From assembly GCA_024529925.1 (NCBI GenBank), contig JAFEUB010001066.1, forward strand, positions 62,001 through 126,000: a stretch of 64,000 nt of DNA. Reading direction: 5' to 3'. Within the stretch, counting starts at the first letter, position 1, and each line of letters begins with the position of its first letter. Below the pieces are notes generated by a model. That model did no database searches and was not told the origin of the DNA. It was given only the letters and a program-made list of their open reading frames with translations. Both the position numbers and the translations under genes were made by a program. Positions 32,527 through 45,605 of this stretch are shown one piece after another. This DNA comes from Ophthalmolycus amberensis. Lineage: Eukaryota; Chordata; Actinopteri; Perciformes; Zoarcidae.

Positions 32527-35500
32527 TTACTGATAGATATGATGGTCAGGACTAACACCTAATTTCTCATGAACTGTTTTCTTAAAGTGAAATTATTTTT
32601 CTTGTCGGAAATATGAGAATAGATGACTTTAGGATGGGAGCAGGACACATCTAAATGTACTTGATGTATGAAATTTATTTTCTCGAGTTACAAATACAGG
32701 CCGGTCTTTTTTTTTCTTTGTCTACTGGCCTCGGTACTACATCTATAAAGCCCTCTAAACGACGTGTATTAATACAGGAATAGAAAGGAAATGTCTCATG
32801 TTGGCTATTGTCTTGATGAAAAACAGTTTACATTCGTTTTTGTACTCAAATTTGATCTAAATGATTTGTTCATCAGATTATCAGCATTATCAACAATGTA
32901 TATATCTCTTGAACCCGAAGCTTCTTGTATAGCATATACAGAAATAGCATAATCACGATGATTCTAAATTCTGCATGTCACTGCCCCAGCATGAAGGACC
33001 ACAAGTCTTTGGATTGGTTCTGCTATGCAGGTTTTTTTAATCCAAAATTGTTTTATTTAGCATGAATCCAGGGTGAATGTCTCCTGTCTCTATTGAGCAA
33101 AGCGGTGACTCGTGAGTCTAGGCAGAGTCAGACTGAATAATGGAGTGGATACAAAATGACTATTCAGTCTGAATATCAGTCTACCTCATCTTCATCATCA
33201 CCGCAGTCATGATCAGTATTGTCATCATCCTCTGCCTTTACCTTCGTCATCCTTGCATCACCATGGTCCTTTCTCTATCATGGTCATTGGTATTGTACCC
33301 TGGGCTTCTTCCTTTTCCTTATTCATGAAAATCTCAGTGCATACACACACACCACACACACGCACATGTACACACACTCTTCCTCATTGATGTCAGGCCA
33401 CTTACAGAGAGGTCATAACAAGAGTGAATGATGGGAATGCTGAGCTGCAACCTATCAGCACTGTAGATATGACAACACCCCCACCCTCCACACACACACA
33501 CACAAACAAGGATCTGTCAGTATGTGATTGGGGACGGGGGGGGGGGGGGGGGCATGCACGTGTGCCATATGTGCGCTTCCTTGTGAGCATATTGATATTT
33601 GTTTCTGCGTTTGTCTGCATGCAAATGTGGTGATGCTCAAGCATTTGTTGCCACTATTTTTCTATCTCTACTTATATTTCTTCAAAAACAAAGGAGCACA
33701 ATCCCCCAAAGGAAATTTATTCTGGCCATTGTCAACTCTTGAATTGTTTTTATTGGCTATTTCAGGGTTTAGGATTAAAAGATGAATGCTTTTTCATCCA
33801 GATTGGGTCTTATTTTTAGCACTTAGATTTGTGCCAGTACCCTTATTTTTGTTAACTTGTACATCTGAAGGTGCTACATTTCCTATTCAGAGCATTAATA
33901 TTGCAGCAAACAACTATTGTCTCTGTGGAGATATAGTGGAGTGATATCTACCTGAGCAGATAATGACGTTGCTCTCCTTTGTTTTCTATTCTAAATAAGT
34001 TTGACTGTGCGAATGTTTAAGTTTCTTGCCACACCTTTTATTGACGTTGCTATGTTTCCATGTTATTACTGCCAATGATGGAAAACACTTTAAATTAAAA
34101 CCAAAGTTGCAATAAACCTCCAATGCTATCAAATGATGTCCTCACTAGTATAGTTATGACATTTCATGTGTGTGTTTGTGTGTGTATTGTGACAGCAGAA
34201 GCCTAGACAGATATCCAAGAAGTGAGGGGTGGGAGGTTCTGGTTTGCACTGAGGGAAGCGGTCCATCCTGCCATCCTGTCATCCCTCCCACACCCCCCAC
34301 TCTGTTTCTGGGCCAGGCCCGATCTGGGGCCCTTGTGTCACCAACAGATGGGCCTCTCACAAAAGGACCCCTCGGCCCGCCAAGCCGGTCTCCTGCACAC
34401 CCGATTAAATCTCAATAGCAAAGTTAGAATTGATGCACTGAGTCTATGGTGATTCAATTAGAGCAGGACGGATGGAGAGGGAAACAATGAGCGGGTAGTT
34501 AGAAAGTCATTTACCTGGTGTTATTCTGGTTGGGGGGGGAACAGGGGCCAGACAGCCACACGTTCATGTTTGGTGGGATAATGTGCTCTGAGCTTATGGC
34601 AGAGATATATGATAAGAGGCTGATCTGAAGCCTCACCATAGACCATCAGACTCACTTACTAATGACTGCTTCATGCCTTCTGTGAATGAATGAATCCATG
34701 TGAATGCACACACACCATCCATAGAGCTCTGCATTCATACTATACATGTATACTGTTTAGGGCCCTGCAGCTACCAGGATCCTTCTGATGTGTCAAAGTT
34801 GAACCTCCTCTTGATTTGCCACAATTGGAAGAGTTTTTACGTGATCATAGCACCTTTCCTTTCATTCTGATGCCGATAGGTTTGTGTTTGTAGAAAGTGA
34901 TAGCAGTGTCCATCGCTGTCTACAAGTGAAGAACAACAAAGTCACACATTTTCCACATTTTCTTTAAAGTGGTACGCCAACAATTTAGTAATACTCCTCG
35001 AGATTGGTGGGGGACTCACAAAGGACAGATTTAGACAAAAGAATGGTCAAAATCAAAACTGCAAAGCTCATACACCTCCCATAATGCACCGCAATAGTAT
35101 TTTCATTAGACTCCCTTCTTGACAAATGCCTTCTGTGTCACGTCCCAGTTTGGAATTTGGAAGTAAGTCTCCAAGCACAAGTCTAGATCACTTCGACACC
35201 ATCAAGGTCATTTTTACTATTTATTGATGTTTCTTTGCTGCCCTTTAGGTTTCTGTTCAGGAGTTTTATGAAGCTGTAGATCTGGTGCAAACTTGTGTCT
35301 ACACTTCTACTCTACTCTGTCATTTTGTTTTTTAAAGTAGGCATATAAACAAATAAATAAATAAATACACCAAAGCTTGTGTCAAATAAAAGGCGTTTGT
35401 TGAGGCTGTTTGTCGGTCTCCTACATGTGATCTGTTTCAGTATGTGCGCCGTGGCCACAAACATGGACACCCTCCACACCACACACACAGCGCTGGCCCT

Positions 35501-35900
35501 CTGAAACTCACTCATTCAAGTAGATGCAGAATGGATAGTGTGGGATTGCTGTTCCTTACTTTATGGGCTATTTGTGATTTTTGGACTAATGCATTTGGAC
35601 GTTTATTACCATGGCAATGGTCAAAGCTTTCAAAGCATTCAGGTCTTTCTCAGCAGTAATTTAGCATTCACTCTTAAAGATGTGGAGGGGTGTGGACACA
35701 TGTTTGAATGCTCAGAAATACAGAAGAATCTTTTAACACAATCTTGATGTCAATTTGTGAATAACTTTAACTGGCCAGACTGACAGATGGATTCAGAGAC
35801 TGACTCATCGACTGGCTGACCGACTGACTCTTACAAACTTACTGACTGGCCCAATGAGAACTTGCCAAAGGGCAACCAGGAATAGGGGTTCAGCTGTACA

Positions 35901-35903
35901 TGT

Positions 35904-35934
<31 letters not shown>

Positions 35935-35937
35935 GGG
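35901..35937. repeat. (TG)n followed by G20
   Basis: Eight to nine TG units run directly into about 20 G residues. Confidence 0.9.
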
Positions 35938-37397
35938 CTGTCTGTGATTAAGAATAAATAAGCCAATAAATATTCAATCAGGATAAAAAGAGGCACGATT
36001 AAAAGGACTGGGAGGCTGTGATGAGCCGAGGTCAGCCTCTGCTGGGGTCAGGGAGCGAATGGAAGAGAGAAATCACGCGAGCAATCTCTTTTTCATGTCC
36101 TCATTTTAAATAATACATAACATAATGATGTAAGAATGATAGGCAAACATTGTTTCACTCAAACACTATAATAAATGAAAGATTTGATCATTTTCAACAA
36201 TTTTAGAACAAATAGAAGCATTATTACCTTTAACAACTGAACCTGCATGCATAGTGTTGTAGACAGGCTCACACATACACGTACAGTACATACACAGAAA
36301 CAGAAGCAAGATATTTATGTAGAAATACAGTCATTGAACAACCTTATGGCTTTAAAATGATTCCTTTCCCACTCAGCAACTTGGTAATTTTGTTTTATGT
36401 CCTGAAATTAAATATTGTTCTCAGTTTAGTGATGAATAGAAGACAGTAGGTGATAATTGAAACTTTACCTAATAATTTAGCTGTCTTTTAAATATCAGCA
36501 AGCAAATTACATTCATGGAAAGCTGCATCATGATTTAAAGAAATCTTTATAATCTCTGTCAAGCGCAGGCTTGTGGGGAGATCGTGTGTTCTGTTGTGTG
36601 TGTGTGTGTGTGTGTGTGTACATGTCTGTCTGTCCACAGCTATTCTCACATACTGCACCCATCTGCAGAATGTTTTTTGTGTACTAGTATTACTTCTCGT
36701 GATAAGGACTTCTCGTGGTTGCAGTGATACACAATTAAAAGAAAAAAATATGTTTTTATTTATTTATTAGATATCCTCATTGACCGCTGCCATTGACTCA
36801 TCACGTCGACCTGCACTCTACTAGGAGGACTTTTCTACTGGATTGTGGTGTCATTCAAATTTGGAAATCCAATTTTTTGTTTTGCTGGTGGTTTGCGACA
36901 GATGACAGAAGTTAACACGGCAATATTATATATTATATATACATAAGAGTTTTAAAAAAGCGTACCCTACGCCGTACACTAAGCCGTACATGATGAAAGG
37001 ATTTTGTAAGTGCTGCGTTGAACATGAACAAGTTGAACAAGTTCACACTGCAAATTGCTAAGACTGTCAGCTAAGAATCTCAGAAACTATAACTTCTGGG
37101 ACATAAATTCCATTAGGAAATCAATTTATCGAAAAGAAAAGATGGTATTTTTTTTTTGTAAGAACTGAAAAGGTTAAGTTTATGAAAACACTCGTGAAAT
37201 ACAGCTAATTCCTGCCACCTTTTTCAAAAGTTGCATGGTGCAGCGGTAACAGGAGGCATACATGAGCTCCTCTATCACAGTAGCATTCATGTAGGTACAT
37301 GTACATGTGATCATATATGATTTTCTGTCTCGCAATCAATAAGGCAACTGATGGAGAAGAAGCATACATGAAGGAGCAAGACGGCATTTTCTATTCC

Positions 37398-37399
<2 letters not shown>

Positions 37400-37461
<62 letters not shown>
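37400..37461. repeat. (GT)n microsatellite
   Basis: About 30 uninterrupted GT units. Confidence 0.95.
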
Positions 37462-37463
<2 letters not shown>

Positions 37464-38577
37464 GGATCCATGCTCGTAGCCGGCATGCATTAGTCAAATG
37501 CACTCTCCACGGTGGGACTATTGGCAGGGCTGAGCTGATAGGACACGGAGGCAGACAGTAAGATGTATGTACTACACCACCACACAAACACACTGTGATG
37601 GAATGCACTGTGTCTGTATCGGGTGTTTCAGCAAATGTTCCGTCATGTATTGAGAAGAGGGATATTAGTTGACTGTGTGTGCATCTATGTTTTTGCATAT
37701 CAGCTAAAAGTCACACCTGAACATGTGCATGTGCTTATTTTGTGCACTACAACTGCTCCAGTGTGTGTATGGCAGCATTTGTGCACATGTTGGACTGTGT
37801 GTAATGAATGATATGTGTGACATGTGCTGTCTGTCTGGTATGCCAGGCACGTCGGGCCTGCTTAGCATTGGCCAAGCCCGTAGAGATGGCTTATCAGAGA
37901 AGGTACATATGGAAGAACAGTTTGCCTACGCAGAGTCTCCTACCACCCTCTGTCAGAGTGAGAGAAAGAAATCCTTATCACGTAGACCTCGTCTTCCCCT
38001 CCATTCTCTTTCTCCCTCCCTCTCCTCTCCTTCCGCTCTCTATCTCTGTCTTGTCTTGGAGATATGCTAATCGCTGTGTAAGTATATCCTGTCAAATAAT
38101 TACCATATATTAAGCTCTACTCATCTTGGCATAATTTCCCCTTCCGCATAATCGTATTTGGGCTTCTTCCTTTGGAAGAAGCTGCGGACAGAAGAGACTT
38201 ACCTTAGGCAAGTTAAGCAAGTTAATCTTCATTGATTGAATATCAGGCTCATCAATGTGTTATCGGAATGTGTGTGTCTGTGTGTAGAAGAAAAGTCTAT
38301 GCATTTGTGCATGTGTGTTATCGGTTGGTTGATAAAAGACTGGGCATTGGTGAATAATAATAGAAATGATCCAGGGTACTGCACTCTGTGTACTGAACAT
38401 TGCATATTGTGGGGTTCCTTCAGGTGAACATTAGGGACCTTAACAGGTCATTGAGGCGTCCCAAAAGGACTCCATAACAATCTGGAGGAGTAGCTGTCAG
38501 AATATTGTTTTTGCTTGAGAGAAAAAGAGAGAAAAGAAACGTATTGTTGTGATCATCAATGTACAACTGTAGAACTA

Positions 38578-39612
38578 AGGCTACGTTCACATCACAAACA
38601 AATGTGATCTAAATCCGAATCATTTTTGCTCTCACGTGACTCAGATCTGATTTCTTTTCAGAGTAGTGTGGACACAGAAATACAATTCTGTTTCCAATCA
38701 GATCTGGGTCACTTTCATATGTGGTACTAAATCTGAAACCTATCCGATCACTGGCCATGCAACCGCTGTGAGAACTGTTATCGGAATTCATGTGTGTTAT
38801 TCCACATCATACTTCACTGTGCTGGCTCAGATCACTCACCATACAGCGTTGGAGTGGTTCATCGAAACCTCTCTCTGCACGCAAGTATATGGCAGCGCGC
38901 CATTGGTTATCAGACGTGGATCATGTTCGTGACATAAAATACTTTTTCTATACCGAGTCATGTTTCACTCACTCCAATTGAATGAATCAGAAGCTCTAAT
39001 AATTAGTGAACTCCATCATTAAGGCAGATGAGCAGAATCTAAGACACATTAGGTTTATTCATTTTACATGGACCTAAAATGAATACAGAATTATGTTAAA
39101 CAACTTTGCCTAATGAGTTAGTGTATGTTTTTGAGTCGTAAGAAATCATAAATCATATTTTAGGAGTAGATGGTTCCCTGTAAGCTTGGCTCTGCTAGAT
39201 TTAATATGTCTATTTAATCTAGTTCACAGAGAAGTTGTAAGTTAAATCTCAGCCGAAAGAAAAAAAAAATCTTTCTTTGGGAGCATTACAAAGTCATACC
39301 ATATGACTTTGTAATATTATCTGTAACGGGGAACCCAAATCTGTAAAATTGAGCAATATGTTAAAAGAGTCTGGCTGTTACTGGACTCCAACAACTGTGA
39401 GTGTAATTTTGAAACAATGTGCCCTCAGACCAACTGGCCGTCCCCTGTGTGTGACATTATTGGTTGCATGGGAGATGTGTGAGGGCAGAGATATGTACAC
39501 AATGATGTCACATATGAGTCACTTCAAAGATGTATATGAACAGTCTAGGCAGAAAAATCCGGATCCGCTGGAAAAAAATCTCAATTGAGCATTAAGCCCT
39601 TTAATGTAAGTG
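38578..39612. mobile_element. Probable MITE-like DNA element
   Basis: The left end reads AAGGCTACGTTCACATCAC. The right part contains AAAATCCGGATCC and TCAATTGAGCATTAAG, which in related fish repeats (as I recall them) lead into an inverted copy of the left end. Here the last ~20 bp appear lost or diverged. No coding capacity was found. The superfamily is undetermined. Confidence 0.42.
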
Positions 39613-39753
39613 TGGCCACATGGTCAAAATCAGAAATCACAAAAACACTCGGGTGGAAACTCACGTATTGCAGTTGTTTCTACACACCACTATACAGTCC
39701 ACATATGTGCTGAGTTAGCTTAAATAATAATAATCATAATGATCATAATAATA

Positions 39754-39756
<3 letters not shown>

Positions 39757-39818
<62 letters not shown>
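39757..39818. repeat. (GT)n microsatellite
   Basis: About 30 uninterrupted GT units. Confidence 0.95.
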
Positions 39819-39819
<1 letters not shown>

Positions 39820-40185
39820 GAATGCATGGTTCTCCCAGCCTGGATCTGTCCTCCAGATGACACTCAAGTGACATTGTAATCTACATGGCTGATAAATGCT
39901 CCGTGTCATTAAAGCCAGAAGAGGCTCTCCATCGCTCTCAGTGCAGCTTTACATCAGACAGCAGTGAACCTCGGGGGTGACCCAAAACATTTTATTTTAA
40001 GACAAACACCAGTATATTTGGACTGTAGCTACCTAGAATTTCTACATCTTTGATTTCAACTGTTCCACTCTAAGGCCACAATGTTGTCGGTGTCTGAAAA
40101 TGATCTAGAATTAACTAAAAGTCACATGCATATTTTTGAAAATCCATAAGAACTTGCATGTGCACTTGCACGTATCCTTGTGTGA

Positions 40186-40235
40186 ATGTGTGTGTGTGTG
40201 CGTGTGTGTGTGTGGGGGGGGGGGGGGGGGGGGGG
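40186..40235. repeat. (GT)n followed by G22
   Basis: GT units run directly into about 22 G residues. This is the same arrangement as at 35,901-35,937. Confidence 0.9.
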
Positions 40236-42600
40236 ATGACAGCCATGGTACCCTTCCAGAGAGCCAGTGCTCTCCAAAGAGGCATCCATCTCTGGAGTCT
40301 TTTGTGTTGGGAGGAGCAGCCAAGGTCAGCAGCGGAAAGAGGTCTCTTTGTGTGCGTCTTCATGCGTCTGTGTGTGTGTGTGTGTGTGTGTTGCCTCCAT
40401 CGAGTGACTCAGTAACAGGATCCGTGGCCTATTAATTGGCCTGACAATGATAAAGGAAATGGAAGTGGATGCCATTTGTCTCTAATGCAGCCACACTCAT
40501 ATTAGCCCAAAGACAAATGGACACTGTTTTCCCACTTGAACTATTTTTTAAAACCCCTCTGAGGGTGTGTGTCGACAGTGTGTGTATGTGTGTGCAAGTT
40601 GCATGTGTTTATGTGAGCTCATCTTAAAAAACCATGAATCAAACTATCATTGGCATTAAGGTCCTTGTTGTGCAGTAAACAGGCATGGTATATTTGATGT
40701 AGTGATGATGTCAGTGCTGGAGTGTTTGTCTGTGTATAATGTGTGTGTGTGTGTGTGTGTTTTCATATTTTTGTATGTAGTTGTTAACATGTGTGCTTGT
40801 GCTTATGCTTGAGTGTGGGGTTCGTGCGTGTGTGCATAAGGTTAGGGGCGAGCAAGCAGAGATGAGAGGGGGTGTGGTCAGCACCTGGCTCTACCTGAGG
40901 TTAAAGGTCAAGGAGAGGCTGAAGCCTGAAGCAGACTGATGGGTGATGAGTGGGGAGGCGTGGAGGGTGTGAGGGGGGAACTGAATTTATTCTCCACCAT
41001 AAAGGACATTTGTTAATTACACACACATATACACACACATATACGCACGCACCATCAGACCCTTAAGCGAGCATGTGCACATACACTATTTGATATTTCC
41101 TGGAGCCCAATTCCATTTCAGAACCAAACAAGTCTCTGCTTCACATTCTGCCTGTACATTCATCAGGTTATATGTATGTGGCAGAATATATTTCATTTAA
41201 CCCTCCTGTTACCTTCAAATTTACTAACATCTTTTACTATTGGGGTCAATTTGACCCCAGCAATTTCAACCTCCAGAAAATGATCATAATTCAAATTTTT
41301 CTCCAAGTTTATGTATTAGGAACTTTTTGCTTGTTTGTTGACTACCTAAATAGCGCATTAAATTAAAAAAAAAAAGACACCTACCCCCTTAAACATCCGG
41401 GAATACCTGTTAAGCGACTATGGAGAAATATGCAGATCAGAATAAAATCTCACTGATTGACATATCATTTAAAAGAGATAATTTGTTGGTGTTTTAATGG
41501 CTTTATATTATCTCTAAGTACATATTTTTGTTATCTGTAAAGTTTGGAATGAAAAACTATTTCTGTTATTAAGACTAGTAACATTCGTTATGTTCGGGGT
41601 CAATTTGACCCCAGGAAAAACAAAACCAATTTCCAAAATTTTTAAGGATTTTATTTTTTTTAAAGAACATCATCATCATCAGAACATCAGTAAAGAACAC
41701 ATAACACTTCTGTATATACAAAAAAACTATTAAAAAAGACGTGTGCATCAGGGATTGTTCTATGCTACCAATGCGAATATGTACCGTACTTTTCGGACTA
41801 TAAGCCGCTACTTTTTACCCCACGCTTTGAGGCCTCGGTTTATAGTCCGGTGCGCTTTATATGCGTATTTTTCCGTAGCTTTTCTCCGCCACAACAACAA
41901 CCGCAACTTCCGGTTCTGGTCTAACAGCAGCAAGCCAGTTAGCCGTAAATGCTATTCAGAGCTATGAGCAGAGAAGATCAGCTTTTTCTCAAGTCTGCCA
42001 GTGGATCCTAACAGCCCGGAACAGTGTGACAGAATCCACCTTCACCAACAGGTTCTGAAAGTCTGGGATCATATGAGATTAAGGGGACAGCGTAATGAGG
42101 ACGACAACGCAAACTCAGGGGCCGATTTGCCCCGGTTCATGATGTGGTGTGTTCAAGGACCCAAATGCAGACTCGTTTTTTCCAAATTTTTTTTTTCCAG
42201 TTTTTTTTTTCCAGTTCTACAAAACTTGTTCTACAAAACTTATTCAAGAGTTTTTTTGTGTGGTGTTTTTGAGTGAGAGAAATAAATGTTTTGTATGATC
42301 TTAGTTCATGTATAATTGTGTTTACAATGGCTGGTATGATGATGTTGCGCGGACTTTTTTTTCGGACTTTTATTTTAATATGTCTGGACTATTTCCGGTG
42401 ATCATATCATAAGATCATATCTGGAAGATATCTAGAAGATTTGCCACAATTGTGGCCAACAATCGACGAACTATGATCGCTGTATGGCGCCGTCTCACCA
42501 CGGAGCATATGGCGGATGAATACATAACACACCTGTATTCGCAGTGGGCGGAGCCGATCGCACACGGCGGATGAATGCATGCTCGTGATTTGACCCCGGA

Positions 42601-42609
42601 CGGATAAAA
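42601..42609 (+). promoter_or_regulatory. Putative TATA box of the pogo transposase
   Basis: GGATAAAAG lies about 60 bp upstream of the transposase ATG, inside a GC-richer stretch. Sequence-based only. Confidence 0.35.
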
Positions 42610-42663
42610 GCGTGTCCAGCCACTGTGAGTTTCATTCATTCCACGCATCTCGCCTCGCTCGCC

Positions 42664-43980
42664 ATGGAGAAAACCGGTACACGAAGAAATGCGTATGATG
42701 CTGCTTTTAAGTTAAAAGCGATCCGGCTGGCTGTGGAAGAAGGAAATAGAGCTTCTGCACATTCGCTCGGCGTCAATGAATCGATGGTGAGACGCTGGAG
42801 ACGCCAGGCCGAAGAACTGAGCTGCTGCAAGAAGACGACCAAAGCCTTCAGAGGCAGGAAAAGCAGGTGGCCTGATCTTGAAAACACTCTTGAGGATTGG
42901 GTGAACACACAGAGAGCAGACGCTCGAGGTGTTTCCACCGTGCAAATCCGACTGAAGGCTAAAGCCCTCGCCACCGAAAAGAACATTGGAGATTTCAGAG
43001 GTGGACCGTCTTGGTGTTTCAGATTCATGCAACGAAAGGGCCTGTCGATTAGAACACGGACGACCGCTGGTCAGCAACTCCCTCCCGACTTCAAGGAAAA
43101 AATGACAAACTTCAGCGAATACACGCAAAGACATATAACCGAAAATTCCATTGGACCAGACGACATCATAAATATGGACGAAGTACCTTTGACGTTTGAC
43201 CTCCCTCTCACTAGGACTGTTAACAGAAAGGGTGAGTCTTCCATCACGCTCAAAACAACTGGCCATGAGAGAACGCATTTCACGTGTGTTCTGGGGTGCA
43301 CAGCATCCGGACAAAAGCTTCCACCCATGGTGATTTTTAAGCGGATGACAATGCCGAAAGAAAAATTCCCGAAAGGAATCGCCGTGAAAGTGAACAAGAA
43401 AGGGTGGATGATAGAAAGCGTAATGAAGGAATGGCTGACGGAATGCTACGCGAAGCGAACAGGGGGATTTTTTCACAGAAAAACGGCATTGCTAGTTTTG
43501 GACAGCATGAGAGCCCACATAACGGATTCTGTTAAAGCAGCCATCAAGACGACAAACTCTATTCTAGCTGTGATTCCTGGGGGCACAACAAAGTATTTGC
43601 AGCCCCTTGACATTAGTGTGAACCGTTCATTTAAGGTGGCACTCCGAGTTCAGTGGGAGGCTTGGATGACTGACGGAGAGAAATCCTTCACAAAAACTGG
43701 CCGCATGCGAAGAGCAACTTTCTCTCAAGTCTGCCAGTGGATCCTAACAGCGTGGAGCAGTGTGAAAGAATCCACTATCACCAACGGCTTCCGAAAGGCT
43801 GGACTACTGCGAGATGATGACAGCGCAAGGGCGGATTTGCCTCGGGAGCAAAGTGACACTGACGAAAGATTGACTGAAAGCACGAACGAAGCAATTCTGA
43901 GGCTGTTCAATTCCGACACTGAAGAAGATGACTTTGATGGTTTTAGTGCACAGGAGGACGAAGGCGACAGCGATCAATAG
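42664..43980 (+). CDS. pogo/Tigger-like transposase (438 aa)
   Basis: The start is the ATG at 42,664 in a strong context (GCCATGG). Residues 8-50 form a helix-turn-helix-like DNA-binding part (YDAAFKLKAIRLA ... SMVRRWRRQ). Residues 68-140 are a CENP-B-type second HTH (RWPDLENTLEDW ... GPSWCFRFMQRKG). The DDE_1 catalytic domain follows, with Asp172 in NMDEVPLTFD, Asp280 in LVLDSMRAH and Asp316 in QPLDISVNRSFK, so the last two are separated by 35 residues. The C-terminus is acidic (EEDDFDGF..DEGDSD). The frame is open with all three acidic catalytic residues, so it may encode active protein. It would bind the element's termini and cut and rejoin at TA. Related families are pogo, Tigger and the host-derived POGK/JERKY/CENP-B group; presence inside clear TIRs argues for a transposon gene. 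Confidence 0.9.
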   Translation: MEKTGTRRNAYDAAFKLKAIRLAVEEGNRASAHSLGVNESMVRRWRRQAEELSCCKKTTKAFRGRKSRWPDLENTLEDWVNTQRADARGVSTVQIRLKAKALATEKNIGDFRGGPSWCFRFMQRKGLSIRTRTTAGQQLPPDFKEKMTNFSEYTQRHITENSIGPDDIINMDEVPLTFDLPLTRTVNRKGESSITLKTTGHERTHFTCVLGCTASGQKLPPMVIFKRMTMPKEKFPKGIAVKVNKKGWMIESVMKEWLTECYAKRTGGFFHRKTALLVLDSMRAHITDSVKAAIKTTNSILAVIPGGTTKYLQPLDISVNRSFKVALRVQWEAWMTDGEKSFTKTGRMRRATFSQVCQWILTAWSSVKESTITNGFRKAGLLRDDDSARADLPREQSDTDERLTESTNEAILRLFNSDTEEDDFDGFSAQEDEGDSDQ

Positions 43981-44296
43981 CGATCCTGTGTCTATCCAGC
44001 CACTTTCCGGGTCGGATCAGAGGGATTACCGTAAGCCACTTCCCGGCTTGGACCTGTGCGGAGCACGTGGAGACGCCTCCTAGTTGACTTACGGTATTAC
44101 CGTTTTTTCCAGTTTTTTTTTTAAACTATTTTTTTTTTTACAGTTCTACAAAACTTGTTCCAAGAGTTTTTTTGTGTGCGTGTTTTTGAGTGAGAAATAA
44201 ATCATCTTGGTTTGCAATATAACTCTGCTGTCCTGCGTCTGCATTTGGGTCCTTCAACACACCACATCATGAAACTGTAGGTACCGTACATGTCCG

Positions 44297-45605
44297 ACTT
44301 GCTAGCTTCTAAGCTAATTTTAACATTACGGCCAATGGGGAAATGCTATCCGCGATTAGCATTAGCGAATATAATATATCTTCGTACATCTTTTCATGCA
44401 GACATACTTACAGACTAAGGTCTCTCAAGGCTACCAAACAGAAGAAGTGAAACGAAGCAGCGTGTCTTCTCATTAGAATCTAAAAGCAACGAGGCAATAA
44501 CTTGTTGCTCGTAGCAGTCTGCAGTTAGCCGTAAATGCTACTCAGAGCTATGAGCAACGTCGACACGCTGCATGAGAAGATCAGCTTTTTCTCAAGTCTG
44601 CCAGTGGATCCTAACAGCCCGGAACAGTGTGACAGAATCCACCATCACCAAGGGCTTCCGAAAGTCTGGGACAGTACTAGATTAAGGAGACGGCGTAATG
44701 CGTGTTTTTGTGTGCGTGTTTTTGAGGTTTGCAATATAACTGCTGTCCGGAGTCTGCATTTGGGTCCTTGAACACACCACATCATGTAACGTTACCGGTA
44801 CCTTCATGGCTGAATAACAACGAATGGCTGAGATAAAGCAGACTATCATCATACCAGCCATTGTAAACACAATTATACATGAACTAAGATCATATCTGGA
44901 AGATATCTAGAAGATTTGCCACAATTGTGGCCAACAATCAACGAACTATGATCGCTGTATGGCGCTCTCTCCGCCGTCTCACCATGGAGCATATGGAGCA
45001 TTTTTCTCCGTGACAAATGCTTTCAACAACACGCTGAATGCGTGACAATGGCTGGTATGATGATAGTCTGCTTTATCTCAGCCATTCGTTGTTATTCAGC
45101 CATGAAGGTACCGGTAACGTTACATGATGTGGTGTGTTCAAGGACCCAAATGCAGACTCCGGACAGCAGTTATATTGCAAACCTCAAAAACACGCACACA
45201 AAAACACGCATTACGCCGTCTCCTTAATCTAGTACTGTCCCAGACTTTCGGAAGCCCTTGGTGATGGTGGATTCTGTCACACTGTTCCGGGCTGTTAGGA
45301 TCCACTGGCAGACTTGAGAAAAAGCTGATCTTCTCATGCAGCGTGTCGACGTTGCTCATAGCTCTGAGTAGCATTTACGGCTAACTGGCTTGGCAACAAC
45401 AGCTATTCAGAGCTATGAGCAACAACAGTTACCGGTATTGCCTCATTGCTTTTCGTTTGGTAGCCGTGAGAGACCTTAGTCTGTAATGCAAGTATGTCTG
45501 CATGAAAAGATGTACAAAGATATATTATATATTCGCTAATGCTAATCACGGTTAGCATTTCCCCATTGGCCGTAATGTTAAAATTAGCTTAGAAGCTAGC
45601 AACAT
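44297..45605. repeat. Large palindrome inside the pogo element
   Basis: Two arms face each other around about 44,955. The core arms 44,522-44,864 and 45,045-45,387 are perfect inverse copies (343 bp). Less perfect arms extend to about 44,297 and about 45,605. The ~180-bp loop duplicates sequence from 42,405-42,510 (AAGATCATATCTGGAAG...), upstream of the transposase. The arms contain a copy of the transposase's C-terminal coding region (SLPVDPNSPEQ in another frame). The outer ends carry GTACCGTAC and GTACGGTAC, like the element's own termini, so this may be a nested foldback derivative. Confidence 0.9.

Larger units (their letters stand above)
32535..38573. other. No recognised gene; simple repeats
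   Basis: Non-coding, AT-rich sequence with microsatellites at about 33,486-33,507, 35,901-35,937, 36,595-36,619 and 37,400-37,461 and a G run at 33,536-33,552. None of the frames is convincing as protein. Confidence 0.5.
39613..41196. other. No recognised gene; simple repeats
   Basis: Contains GT microsatellites at 39,757-39,818, 40,186-40,213 (followed by G22), 40,371-40,391 and 40,738-40,760. No coding motif is seen. Confidence 0.5.

Noticed and set aside
42636..43476. Minus-strand frames of 130-254 codons
   Set aside because: Shadows of the pogo transposase on the opposite strand.
44535..45374. Two identical 78-codon frames on opposite strands
   Set aside because: They are the same palindrome arm read twice and derive from a frame-shifted copy of the transposase end. 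They are not separate genes.
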